Positions 31,750-43,496 of a stretch of DNA of 64,000 nucleotides are shown here, in pieces. The position numbers and the translations under genes are program-made. This stretch comes from Homarus americanus. Its lineage: Eukaryota; Arthropoda; Malacostraca; Decapoda; Nephropidae. Location of the stretch: assembly GCF_018991925.1 (NCBI RefSeq), contig NW_024735554.1:550954-614953 (forward strand). The letters are read 5' to 3'. The notes beneath the pieces were generated by a model. It was not told the DNA's origin. It searched no databases and saw nothing but the letters and a program-made list of their open reading frames with translations. Each line of letters begins with the position of its first letter. Positions within the stretch are counted from its first letter, which is position 1.

Positions 31750-33546
31750 GCTGCATGTTTCGCGGGACTTCATCTTCTCCAATTTCGTAGAAGTGACAAT
31801 GGAGCAAGAGTTTCTTGAGATTCCTAAAGAAATTCTACTGTATCTTTTTGAGTCAGAGTATCTTCATATTGACTCTGAGTTCAGGTAAATATTTAAATAT
31901 TTTTTTTATTTAATATTACACTTACTTGCTTGAAAGTTTTACCGACCCGACTGATTTTTATAAAAAAAACAATCAAATTCTTTCTTTCTTTCTTTCTTTC
32001 TTTTTTTTTTATTTTGTAGATATTCTCTGCTGCCATCAGATGGATTACACAAGATATAACTAATAGACATTCTTGGATTTTTGACATTTTAAAACGAGTG
32101 AAATTGTCTTTAATTCCAAGTAAACTAATAGAAAAATCAATTAATGAGTGCTCTGATATCAATCTGAAGGTTATCCTTAAACAGCAGCAGACAAACTTTT
32201 TGGACCAAAGGGAAGCCTCGTATGTCCAGCCAAGAATTTGTCTTCGAAAGAAAATTTATGTCATAGGTGGATGGAGATCAGAGGAGTATGTATTTAAAAG
32301 TGTCGAATGTTTTGATACCTTTAGGAAGGAATGGCAGAAAGTTTGCCCTATGAAAATTGAGAGAAGTGGGCCAGGAATAGCAGTCTTACATGGGAAAATT
32401 TTCGTTGTTGGAGGGCTTAGAAAGGATCTTTTTATAAATGGAAATGGTGAAGTTTATGATCCACAGGAAGATGATTGGACTGGGATATCTCCTATGGTGA
32501 CCCCACGGTGTGATTTTGGATTATGCGCTCATGGAGGTTATCTCTATGCCTTTGGTGGTTGGACGGGACCGGTCATCGAAAAAAATATTGAAAAATATGA
32601 CCCTATTGCAGATGAGTGGAGATTATTAGAGTCAAACATGCCAAAAGCTAAAACCAAGTAAGTACAATTGTAATATTAAAAATCAACCATTTTCAAATAG
32701 ATTTACTGATAGTGTGAACTACTGATAATTAGAAAATGTAGCACGGTTTTTCTTTTTTCTTTTTCTTTTCTTTTCTTTTACAGCATGGGTATCTTCTCTC
32801 ATACAATCCTGTGACTGGGGAGTGGAAGAATCTAGCACCAATGCTAGGTCCACCACATAGGTGTTGCAGTTTTGGATAACTTTTTGTACGTCGTAGGTGG
32901 TGGTATTCAGGAGAATTTTGGGGAAAAATCAATGGAAAGATATTCTTTTGAACAGGTAAGATTATTTACCAGTGCAGTGCTTATGAATTCTTATTATTGT
33001 ATGTGGAAGAATTTTTGTAATACTGTAGTGAAAAGGAGTAAAAATTGTAGAACCTCCCTCCTTTTTATCTTTCTTTTACTTTCCCACAGAACAAATGGTT
33101 TAAGTGTTCATCAATGTATTTGGGTCGAAATATCTCAGCAGTTGTTGCCACAAATTCTCTGTTATATGTCATAGGAGGTGACTGTAAAATGGTAAGGAAG
33201 AACAAAAAAAGAATGATTAATGAAAACGTGATAATATTTATTAACAAATCCAAAGTTTTAATTTGTTTTTTGTTCTTTTTAGGTATCTATCACTAATGTG
33301 GAGTGTTTCGACCCTAAGAATAACAAGTGGATAAACTGTGCATCACTCCCAGAGGGTCGGTCTAATACTAGAGCAGTCGCAATTTGACTCGAAACTTAAC
33401 CTTCAAGAGTGATACCTACCCCTACCCTTTAACTTGCTGTCCTCCTCTCTCTTAAAAATTACCAGATATTACCACCATTTACCAAAAAAAAAAAAAATTG
33501 ACAAACTCTGGATAGTATTACATTAGTTATTTAGTTATATATTAGG

Positions 33547-33582
33547 ATGGCGGCGGCATGTGTGGAGCTCTCTGATCACAGG
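33547..33582 (+). pseudogene. Truncated Kelch exon 1 fragment
   Basis: ATGGCGGCGGCATGTGTGGA and a few more codons, then a jump to the 5' block of K3. A short local duplication. Confidence 0.6.
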
Positions 33583-33684
33583 GTATAAAAAATTATAACT
33601 CCTCCCTCTTTCAGTTAAAAATTACCAGACAACTCAACTCTGGATGGATATATTACATTAGCTTTTTAGTTATTTTAGTTATAT
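33583..33684 (+). promoter_or_regulatory. Conserved Kelch 5' block (K3)
   Basis: 'tataaaaaattataactcct' and 'acaactcaactctggatgga' occur just before the ATG at 33685, as in the other Kelch copies. Confidence 0.45.
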
Positions 33685-36263
33685 ATGAGGATGGCGGCAG
33701 CGGCATGTGTGGAGCTCTCTGATCATGGGGAGGGGGTGTGTAAATCTTATCCGAACGACCTGCTAAAGAACTTACATTCATTCTGGCAGTCACAAAAGTT
33801 TTGTGATGTAGAAATATCAGCTGGTGGATCAGTTGTGAAGGTGAGAAAACATTATTTTACTTATACAATGAACGTAATACCATTTTGATTAAAATGTGTT
33901 TGCGGGCAGTATATTAGTATTTATTGTCTGATATTGTTGTCTGTCTGTATATGTATACAACCAACCAACTTTATTATTCCAGGCTCACCGTGTAATACTT
34001 TCGGCGGGAAGAAATTATTTTCAGGCCATGTTTACGGGTGGATTAACTGAGGAAACAACACAGTCAATAGAAATGAAGTCTACGAAATATAATATATTAA
34101 ATCAGATAATCGGATTCATATATACTGGTAGGTAACATTTTAAGTTTTCATATTGCTATATGAAAAAAAAACGGTATTTTTATTTTGAGTTATTATTGTT
34201 TAAAAATGATGATTTTATTTTTTTTTAATCTTAATTAATCTTTAGGAAACATCGAGGTAATAACGGAAAACGTTCAAGAGTTAATAGTTGTTGCAAACAT
34301 GCTGCTAGTTCACCATGTTGTATGTGTTTGCACAGACTTTCTCAAGAGTGAACTTCATCCATCCAATGCTTTAGGAATTTACAGGTAAGAATTTTAATTT
34401 TGTAAAAAAATTTTATGCTTGTTTTGATTTGATTCTGATTCTGGAGACAGGGTATGTCCATATTTTTTTTTTGTAAAACAGGTTTGCTGAGGCCTATTAT
34501 TTAGTAAGCCTGCTGAATGGTTCGCGGGACTTCATCTTCTCCAATTTCGTAGAAGTGACAATGGAGCAAAAGTTTCTTTAGATTCCTAGAGAAATTCTAC
34601 TGTATCTTTTTGAGTCAGAGTATCTTCATATTGACTCTGAGTTTCAGGTAAATATTATTTTATTTTTTTTATTTAATATTGCTTGAAAGTTTACCGGACT
34701 TATTTATCAAATTCAAATATACTACTCCCCTCTTTTCTTTTGTTATATTGCAGGTATTCTCTGCTGCCATCAGATGGCTTACACAAGATATAACTAATAG
34801 ACTTTGTTGGATTCTTGACATTTTAAAACGAGTGAAATTGTCTTTAATTTCAAGTAAACTAATAGAAAAATCAATTAATGAGTGCTCTGATATCAATCTT
34901 AAGGTTATCCTTAAACAGCAGACAAACTTGGACAAAAGGGAAGCCTTGTATGTCCAGCCAAGAATTTGTACTCGAAAGAAAATTTATGTCATAGGTGGAT
35001 CAAAGAAAGAATTCAATATAATATGGAATAGATCAGAGGAATATACATTTAAAAGTGTCGAATGTTTTGATACCTTTAGACAGAAATGGCAAAAAAGTTT
35101 GCCCCATGAAAATTGGGAGAATTTCGCCAGGAATAGCAGTCTTACATGGAAAAATTTTCGTTGTTGGAGGGGTTGGAGAGAAGATAGACGCTCAGATTTT
35201 GGCAGATGGTGAAGTTTATGATCCACAGGAAGATTATTGGACTGAAATATCTTCTATGGTGATCCCACGGTGTGATTTTGGATTATGCGCTCATGGAGGT
35301 TACCTCTATGCCTTCGGTGGTTGGACGGGATCAATGGAAATAGGAAAAAATATTGAAAGATATGACCCTATTACAAATGAGTGGAGATTATTAGAGTCAA
35401 ATATGCCAGAAGCTGGATCCAAGTAAGTACAATAACCATTTGGATTTACTGACTGATAGTGTGAACTACTGATAATAATGAGAAAATGTAGCAGTGGCCT
35501 GTACTGTTTTTTTCTTCCTTTTTTTTCTTTTACAGCATGGGTATAGTAGAACATCGAGGTCTTATTTACATTGTTGGTGGATATACGGACACTTACAACC
35601 CCCTGCATGATCTTCTCTCATACAATCCTGTGACTGGGGAGTGGAAGAATCTAACACCAATGCAAGGTCCACCACGTAAGACGATAGGTGTTGCAGTTTT
35701 GGATAACTTTTTGTACGTAGTAGGTGATGGTATTCTGGAGGAAAAATCAATGAAAAGATATTCTTTTGAACAGGTAAGATTATCTACCAGTGCTTATTGA
35801 TTTCTCTTTATTATTATATACAAGGTTTGATATTGTAGCCAGGACGTGGAAGAATTTTTGTAAAAAGGGAGTAAAAAATTGTTTACCCCCCCTCCCCCCC
35901 TTCCTTTTACCTTTTTTCTTTACTTTCCCACAGAACAAATGGTTTAAGTGTTCGTGTTCATCAATGTTGGGTCGAAGTAGCCCAGCAGTTGTTGCCACAA
36001 ATTCTCTGTTGTATGTCATAGGCGGTTACTGGAGTGGCTTGAATGGAATTGGAATGGTAAGGAAGAATAAAAGAATGATTAATAAAAACTGATAATATTG
36101 ATAATATTTATTAATATTCCTACACATCTTTTATAATCAACTATTTTTTTTTTTTTAGATTTCTCTCGCTAATGTGGAGTATTTCAACCCTAAGAATAAC
36201 TGGTGGATAAGCTGTACACCACTCCCTGAAAGTCGGTCTGATGCTATTGCAGTCTCAATTTGA
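33685..36263 (+). pseudogene. BTB-BACK-Kelch gene K3
   Basis: Exons 33685-33840, 33983-34127, 34246-34384, 34482-34647, 34754-35422, 35536-35773, 35934-36056 and 36159-36263, all with GT/AG sites. BTB and BACK are open to exon 4, where GAG has become TAG after MEQKFL (about 34579). In exon 5 an extra A in an A-run (near 35093) shifts the frame in mid-domain; the Kelch repeats continue in the other frame (KIFVVGG, YLYAFGG). Exons 6-8 are open (LIYIVGG, LYVVGD, LLYVIGG) and end AVSI-stop. Two lesions, so probably dead. Confidence 0.85.
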
Positions 36264-36654
36264 CTACTCGAAACCTTTCAAGGTGTCAAAGTTGTGACAT
36301 TACCAACCTATATACTGCTGTCCTCCTCCTCCTCCTCTTCCTCCTCCACCTCCTCCTCCTTCATCCTCACTCTCTTTTTAGTAAGTACTCATTTGAAAAT
36401 AAAAAAGCTATCAATCAAATGTATAGTTTTTACTACCCTATATGAAATTGTATCATAGCTTGAGTTTCTTTGTAAACTCTACCCAATGGGGATTTCCTTA
36501 CTACTCCTCCTCCCTGTCTTCAGGAGGTAGTAACTGAGGTATAAAAAATTATAACTCCTCCCTCTCTGTTAAAAATTACCAGATATCACCACCCACCACC
36601 AGACAACTCAACTCTGGATGGATAGTATTACATTTGTTATTTAGTTATATATGA
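36264..36654. other. Spacer with Kelch 5' block, no further gene
   Basis: A CTC-rich run at 36320-36360, then the TATA-like block 'ataaaaaattataactcctc' (about 36541) preceding the orphan exon. Confidence 0.5.
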
Positions 36655-36740
36655 GGATGGCGGCAGCATGTGTGGAGCTCTCTGATCATGGGGAGGGGGA
36701 GTGTAAATCTTATCCTTATCCAAACGACCTGCTAGACTAG
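36655..36740 (+). pseudogene. Orphan Kelch exon 1
   Basis: Reads MRMAAACVELSDHGEGECKS then PYPNDLLD and two stops; no exon 2 follows before the next exon 1 at 37144. Remnant of a deleted gene between K3 and K4. Confidence 0.7.
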
Positions 36741-37143
36741 TAATACTGTTTTGAATGTTTAAAATGTGTGTTTGCAGGCAGTAATTAGTATTTAGTCTGA
36801 AATAATTGTAAAACTGTCTGTATATATACCAAATAAAAAAAAACTTCCAGTATAGTTTTTACTACCTATGAAAGAAAAAGGCTGCTGTAGTTTAGTTTTG
36901 CTACGTGTTTGGATAAGCCAGACCCCGGCGAGGACGGAAGCACCACCACCACCACCACCACCACCTCTCAAAAAACAGTTGGGTTGGGTTATATCTCCTC
37001 CCTCTCTTCAGGAGGTAGTATTTGATTGGGTATGAAAATTATAACACCTCCCCCTCTCTGTTAAAAATTACCAGATATCACCACTACCACCATTTACAAA
37101 AAACAAAACTGACAACTGGTTAGTATTACATTAGTATTTGAGG

Positions 37144-39280
37144 ATGGCGGCGACATGTGTGGATCTCTCTCATCACGGGGAGGAGGAATGTAAATCTTAT
37201 CCGAACTACCTGCTAGAGTACTTACATTTACTCTGGCAGTCACAACAGTTCTGTGATGTAGAAATATCATCAGCTGGTGGATCAGTTGTGAAGGTGAATG
37301 AGAAACATTATTTGCACAGGATGTAAGGAAGGGGGTGCCCAATAAACTAGCCCCCTCGGGGGCAAATCTGAAAAATCTGATGATACATGTCATGTAACAT
37401 TTTATTCTACAGGCTCACCGTGTAATACTGTCAGCGGGAAGCGAATATTTTAAGGCCATGTTTACGTGTGGATTAGCTGAGGAAACAACACAGTCAATAG
37501 AAATGAAGTCTATGAATTTTAATATATTAAATCTGCTCATCGGATTCATATATACTGGTAAGGATAAAAAAAAATGTTTTCATAGTGCTATATGTAAAAC
37601 GGTAGTTTTTATTTTGTTTTTTATAATGAAAAATTTTTTTTTTTTAAATCTTTAGGAAACATCGAGATAACAGTGGAAAACGTTCAGGAGTTAATTGTGG
37701 CTGCAAACATGTTGGTAATGCACCACGTTGTACGTGTTTGCACAGACTTTCTCAAGAGTAAACTTCATCCATCCAATGCTTTAGGAATTTACCGGTACAG
37801 TATAATTATTCTTATGTAACTGTTTTATCAATCCATCCATTGACTAAATTCCATAATTTTTTTTTTTAACAGGTTTGCTGAGGCCCATAATTTAGTAAGC
37901 ATGCAGCAGGCTTCGCCGGACTTCATCTTCTCCAATTTCGTAGAAGTGACAATGGAGCAAGAGTTTCTTGGGATTCCTAAAGAAATGAGTATCTTTATAT
38001 TGACTCTGAGTTTCAGGTAAAATAATTTTTTTTATTTAATATTACAACTTAACTTAAAGTTTACCGACTGACTTTATTTACAAAAATTTTAACCCCAAAC
38101 TATCAAATTTATCTTTCTTTTTTTCTTTTCATTGTATTGCAGGTATTCTCTGCTGCCATCAGATGGATTACACAAGCACAAGATATAACTAATAGACATT
38201 ATTGTTGGAATTTTGACATTTTAAAACGAGTGAAATTGTCTTTAATTCCAAGTAAACTACTAGAAAAATTAATTAATGAGTGCTCTCATATCAATCTGAA
38301 GGTTTTCCTTAAAAACATACAGCAAAAATTTTTGGACAAAAGGGAAGCCTTGTATGTCCAGCCAAGAATTTGTACTCGAAAGAAAATTTATGTCATAGGT
38401 GGAACAAAGAGAGAACTCTTTGTCCTCATGTTTAGATCAGATCGGTTTACATTTAAAAGTGTCGAATGTTTTGATACCTTTAGGCAGAAATGGCAGAAAG
38501 TTTGCTCCATGAAAATTGAGAGATGTGGGCCAGGAGTAGCAGTCTTACATGGGAAAATTTTCGTTGTTGGAGGGGAGACAGACATTCAACCGGCAAATGG
38601 TGAAGTTTCTGATCCGTTTTGGACATACGTACACTTACAAGCCCCTGCGTGATCTTCTCTCATACAATCCTGTGACTGGGGAGTGGAAGAATCTAGCACC
38701 AATGATAGGTCGACCACACCCCTACAACACGATGAAGTCGTGCGACACGATGAGTGTTGCAGTTTTGGATAACTTTTTGTATGTAGTAGGTGGTGTTCGG
38801 GAGGAAAAATCAATTGAAAGATATTCTTTTGAACAGGTAAGATTATTTACCAGTGCAATGCTTATGAATTCTCTTATTATTATATACAAGATGTGGAAGA
38901 ATTTTTGTAATACTGTAGTGAAAAGGGAGTAAAAAATTGTATAACCTCCCTCCCTTCCTTTTACCTTTTCTTTTACTTTCCCACAGAACAAATGGTTTAA
39001 GTGTTCATCAATGTATTTTGGTCGAAATATCCCAGCAGTTGTTGCCACAAATTCTCTGTTATATGTCATAGGCGGTGACGGTCGTGGACAGGTAAGGAAA
39101 AATGGAAATGAATGATTGAATTATAATGAAACTTGTATTATTAATATTACATCTCAAACTATTTTTTTTTTTTAGATATCTGTCGCTAATGTGGAGTATT
39201 TTGATCCTAAGGATAACAAGTGGAGAAACTGTACACCACTCCCTGAGGGTCGGTCTGATGCTAGAGCAGTCTCAATTTGA
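37144..39280 (+). pseudogene. BTB-BACK-Kelch gene K4 with deleted blade
   Basis: Exons 37144-37293, 37413-37557, 37656-37794, 37873-38016, fused 5/6 38143-38836, 38987-39091 and 39176-39280. BTB is open (FCDVEIS; AHRVILSAGSEYFKAMFTCG). Exon 4 is 22 bp shorter than in paralogues, a frameshift. A deletion joins exon 5 (after GEVSDP) to exon 6 (TYVHLQ), removing an intron and about one and a half Kelch blades and changing frame. Exon 1 and intron 1 resemble K2, including the same CR1 insertion site, so K2 and K4 are closest relatives. Confidence 0.85.
37313..37382 (+). mobile_element. CR1-like 3' tail in intron 1 of K4
   Basis: Only about 70 bp remain (gcacaggatgtaagg ... ccccctcgggggcaaatctg and repeat). 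Same insertion point as in K2, so the insertion predates the K2/K4 duplication. Confidence 0.7.
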
Positions 39281-39357
39281 CTCAAAAACCTTGAGTGTGA
39301 TATTACCTACCCCACATAACCTATAAAATAAAAACAAAAAAAATATCCTCCTATAGG

Positions 39358-39437
39358 TCCCCAGCCGTTACAAACACCTCTTCCCTCCCAGACCAGATAT
39401 CCCTCCTCCTAGTCACAGGCCTGGCATTTGACATTAT
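39358..39437 (+). mobile_element. CR1-like LINE fragment before gap
   Basis: Matches 10905-10985 ('ccctcccagaccagatatcc', 'ggcctggcatttgacattat') almost base for base, then the sequence changes before the gap. Confidence 0.65.
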
Positions 39438-39454
39438 TAACATAAAATGTACCG

Positions 39455-39554
39455 NNNNNNNNNNNNNNNNNNNNNNNNNNNNNNNNNNNNNNNNNNNNNN
39501 NNNNNNNNNNNNNNNNNNNNNNNNNNNNNNNNNNNNNNNNNNNNNNNNNNNNNN
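39455..39554. other. Assembly gap, 100 N
   Basis: Exactly 100 N, between the Kelch array and the satellite region that precedes block B. The open frame crossing it is an artefact. Confidence 0.95.
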
Positions 39555-39797
39555 GGCTCGTGCTCTCAGAACATACTTCTGATTCTGGTATGGGGTGTTC
39601 TATTTCTGTTTAGCTACTATGAGAAATAATAACCATAGGTAATTATTGTAGGTAGGTAACATCCATAAATGTATTTTATATACAAATATAATCGTAACTT
39701 GAGTGTAACTACCACCACTCCCCAAGTTTTATTTTCCCATTTTCTATTATAAAGAAAAACTGTACTCACCTTAAAGCAGAAACCTCAACATACATAT

Positions 39798-39802
<5 letters not shown>

Positions 39803-39882
<80 letters not shown>
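39803..39882. repeat. (CA)n microsatellite
   Basis: About 40 CA units, followed by degenerate CA/CCAAACA DNA to about 39955. Confidence 0.95.
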
Positions 39883-39883
<1 letters not shown>

Positions 39884-39885
<2 letters not shown>

Positions 39886-40739
39886 AAACATACACACTCA
39901 CACACACACCCCAACACACACACCCAAACACACACACTCAACTCACACACACACCTGCCAATACACAACCTATATATCACCACCAAGTCTCACTTCTCAT
40001 CTTAAAATCGAGTTAATAACACTCACCCAAAAAATCTCCCTCCTTTTCCACTGCACACTGAAGGATGTCTTGCTCCAACTCACTGAGATCCTTATAATCT
40101 AAATATCAGAGTTCAAATGAGAGATATATGAAGTCTAACCTTAAAAGTACACGGTGGAGCTATCATTTTTTATATCCAATCAGAACTGAGAGAGGGAGGA
40201 GTTATAATTTTCATACCCAATAAGAGACTTGCTTTGAGTAATGACATCCCCCATGGGTGGAGTTTCTTATAAAACAAAGAAACAAAGACTTAGACTTAAT
40301 ACATTTCAAACATACACACTCACACACACCCCAACACACACACCCAAACACACACACACTCACACACACCCAAACACACACCTGCCAATACACAACCTAT
40401 ATATCACCACCAAGTCTCACTTCTCATCTTAAAATCGAGTTAATAACACTCACCAAAAAAATCTCCCTCCTTTTCCACTGCACACTGAAGGCTGTCTTGC
40501 TCCAACTCACTGAGATCCTTATAACCTAAATATCAGAGTTCAAATGAGAGATATATGAAGTCTAACCTTAAAAGTACACGGTGGAGCTATCATTTTTTGT
40601 ATCCAATCAGAACTGAGAGAGGGAGGAGTTATAATTTTCATACCCAATAAGAGACTTGCTTTGAGTAATGACATCCCTCATGGGTGGAGTTTCTTATAAA
40701 ACAAAGAAACAAAGACTTAGACTTAATACATTTAGGATT
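39884..40739 (+). repeat. Tandem duplication, about 428 bp per unit
   Basis: Units about 39884-40311 and 40312-40739 differ at few positions (for example gatgtc/gctgtc). Each holds, in reverse orientation, the Kelch 5' block ('gaggagttataattttcata' near 40196 and 40625). Confidence 0.85.
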
Positions 40740-40784
40740 TAGCTCTCTTGTAAGAAAAATTCCCCTATCACTTTCTCTTTCACA

Positions 40785-41165
40785 TTTTCTCTTTACTTTC
40801 TTTCTTTCGCAACTTTATCTTTACTTTCTTTCGCAACTTTCTCTTTACTTTCTTTCGCAACTTTATCTTTACTTTCTTTTAAGAATAATTCCCCTATCAC
40901 TTTCTCTTTCACAACTTTCTCTTTACTTTCTTTCTTTCGCAACTTTCTCTTTACTTTCTTTCATTCGCAACTTTCTCTTTACTTTCTTTCGCAACTTTCT
41001 CTTTACTTTCTTCCTTTCGCAACTTTCTCTTTACTTTCTTTCATTCGCAACTTTCTCTTTACATTCTTTCTTTCGCAACTTTCTCTTTACGTTCTTTCTT
41101 TTGCAACTTTCTTTTTACTTTCTTTCTTTCGCAACTTTCTCTTTAATTTCTTTCTTTCACCCCTT
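40785..41165 (+). repeat. CT-rich minisatellite, 24-29 bp unit
   Basis: A dozen or so copies of TTTCGCAACTTTCTCTTTAC with variable CTTT spacers. The open frame over it (SLYFLSFATFSL repeats) is a by-product of the repeat. Confidence 0.9.
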
Positions 41166-41219
41166 TCTCTCTCTCCCCTTTCTCTCTCCATGTTGTCTGT
41201 CTCTTTGTCTGGTGAGTAA

Positions 41220-41940
41220 CAAACCTGAGAAGCAAATCCTGTCACACAAAAACAAACTTAATAAGCATATCCTGTTGTCACACATGTGGCCAGGTGGCAT
41301 TTGAATTATAAACTGGGTTTTTCCAGATAAGTAAAACAGGTGGCTCTGATACACTGGGGACTTACCCACATCCTGCCAGGTGTTGGCCACCAATCTACTC
41401 CACATCAGGCCAGGTGTCATTTGAACAAGTATTTAATTATAAACAGAGTTTTTCCACCGTAAAACTGGGTGGGTGGCTCTGGTACACAGCCAGAGGCATA
41501 TTTTTCTTAAAAATCCATCCTCAAGTTTTCTGAGATGATTCATTCCAGGAAAGATTCATCATGATTTTCCCATCCTCTAATGATAGTGAATCATTCTATA
41601 AGAAATTCACATCTCTCCCATAACCTTGCCTGAGTAAAAAAAATTCTTTTTTTTTTTTAAAAATCAGTTTTCAAATTTTCTGAGATGAATCATTTCTATA
41701 AGAAATTCTCACCTTTTCCGTAATCTTGCTGAGAAAAATTGATTTCTTTAAAAAAAAAATCTGAGTCAAATTTTCTGAGATGAATCATTCCAGGAAAGAT
41801 TCATCATGATTTTCCCATCCTCTAATGATATGTGAATCATTCTATAAGAAATTCATATCTCTCCCATAACCTTGCTTTCTCCCATTTCTTAAAAAAAATC
41901 CAAAGTCAAATTTTTTGAGATGAATCATTCAAGGAACATG
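41220..41940 (+). repeat. Direct repeats, ~120-140 bp units
   Basis: Two copies of a unit with 'gccaggtg[g/t]catttgaa' (about 41290 and 41410), then three and a half copies of a unit with 'ttctgagatgaatcattcca' and 'gaatcattctataagaaatt' (41515-41940). Block B begins directly after. Confidence 0.75.
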
Positions 41941-42512
41941 ATACATACTACAGTATTTTTGGATATGTCCTGTGTGCCTTAACCAATAAATTTGTTAAAA
42001 TAAAAAATAATTATTTATTACATTTATTTTTCACAAACAATATAACAACATTTGGAATGGCATCATTCTTATACATGACACGACACAGTTCATTTATCTA
42101 TACCAAGCACCTAGAATAAAAATTCATAGCAGGCAGCCGAAGCGTTACAAAAAATTCTGGTACTTTAGTTCCACTTATAAAAGAAACTCACAACTTTGGA
42201 ATAGCTGTATTGGCATTCATAATATAACTATATGCATACATAACTCAATACATTACAGTATTTATTCTTTTCATTCCCTATTCATAAATCAGGTCCAAAA
42301 TTGTTGTCTCTACTTCAGAAGCAAGCATCAGGTTATCCAAATTGTTGCTGGTCGATCGATGGGTTATTCTGTATAAAAATAAAAATACATTATAAATTTT
42401 CAATAGTTTTGATGGATGTAAATGTAAATTATCAATGAATCTGTGTACAAACATATCACCTCACCTTGAACACACTCTTCCTGACGTAAAAAAAAAACAA
42501 AAAAAAACTTAC

Positions 42513-43091
42513 CCTACACTTAGTCTGAGTCTGATGTCTCCTTAAGCTTCCCGGCCAACTGAATTCCTTATTACATATATTACACTTGAATGTTTTTTCA
42601 TAATTTTTCGTTATATGAGTATTAATGTGATATTTTAAGTTCTTTTTGTTGATCATCTTGTCGCATATATTACAGCGAATATGAATCTGATTGTCGGTAT
42701 TCAGAGAGTCATGTGTGGTCATGTGGGTAATCAAACTATTTTCCCGACAAAATCCATTATTACATCTCTCACAATTAAAGGGTTTCTCCTCGACATGAGA
42801 GAACATATGTTTGTAGAGCGAAAATTTTTTCTTGAAGTTCTTGCTGCATATATTGCAGCTATAGTTTCTGAAGTGCTGGACCAGGTGTTTGGCAAGGCTG
42901 TTCTTAGTTTATAATCGCTTGTCACATAACTCGCATTTAATTTTTTTTTCTGAACCGTGGAGAAACTGATGGTCACGAAGGTTGCTTGACCTACTTAATT
43001 TCTTGCCACATATATTACAGATAAAAGACTTCTTCGGCTGCTTACGGTGCGGCTGACTACCATAATCTTCCTGCTTCAATTGCTGATCCAT
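42513..43091 (-). pseudogene. C2H2 zinc-finger gene, copy B, one in-frame stop
   Basis: Five C2H2-type fingers in one frame from MDQQLKQEDYGSQP at 43091 to a GTAAGTT donor at 42512: CNICGKKL..., CELCDKRL, CNICSKNF...HMFSH, CERCNNGFCRENSLITHMTTH, CNICDKMI... and a last C2HC-like one (CNICNKEFSW...HQTQTKC). A single TAT-to-TAA change after CDKRL (42909-42911) interrupts finger 2. A 16-bp micro-exon (between ttacgtcag and gtgagg, about 42470) may follow. The other copy has tyrosine at this codon. Confidence 0.75.
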
Positions 43092-43496
43092 AATCTACCG
43101 TTGCAGTATAAGTCAAGGTAGAGTAACTACTCAGATGGATGAATTTGGATCGGTCGAGCTGTGTGTATCCACTAACAAACTTTATGGGTGGGCTTGGTTT
43201 TATAGGCTACGGAGGCACAGGTACACACACACACACGAGGTGGATGACTGGCTTGACGAGGTGGATGACTGGCTGACGAAACCCTTGAGGGCGGAGCACT
43301 GATGAGAGAGCCCTCTTGAGGGCCGAGCACTGATGAGAGAGCCCTCTGAGTCCCAGTTTATGAATAAATCGTAGTTTTCAAAATTATACTATTATTTACA
43401 TTCATATTTTTCACTTTGGGGGCTGAGTATAAACTAATCTTACTACCTTCTCCTCCAGGGACAACATTTCCCAGTTCTGCGTTTTAATATGAGTTG
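43092..43496. other. Spacer, no gene seen
   Basis: Contains a short AC tract and a local 34-bp duplication ('gagggc[g/c]gagcactgatga' at 43287 and 43319). Confidence 0.5.

Larger units (their letters stand above)
29020..33387 (+). pseudogene. BTB-BACK-Kelch gene K2 with duplicated BTB exons
   Basis: Exon 1 29020-29175 (both usual ATGs changed, to TTG and AGG); exon 2 30319-30463; exon 3 30587-30725; an exon 4 stub at 30819-30848; second exon 2 31221-31365; second exon 3 31488-31626; exon 4 31720-31884; exon 5 32020-32657; exon 6 32784-32955; exon 7 33090-33191; exon 8 33283-33387. Intron 1 carries a CR1-like LINE fragment. Exon 4 has lost one base (gagttcag), and exon 6 a segment covering a Kelch blade, which shifts frame. 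Exons 5, 7 and 8 are open. Not expected to make a full protein. Confidence 0.85.
39281..42512. other. Repeat-rich boundary region without genes
   Basis: Holds a CR1 piece (39358-39437), a scaffold gap, CA arrays, a 428-bp tandem duplication, a CT-rich minisatellite, about 130-bp repeats and the start of block B. No supported coding region. Confidence 0.65.

Noticed and set aside
39447..39629. Open frame across the N gap
   Set aside because: The residues are unknown bases.
40684..41304. 206-aa frame with SLYFLSFATFSL repeats
   Set aside because: Translation of a CT-rich minisatellite; no start context or splice sites.
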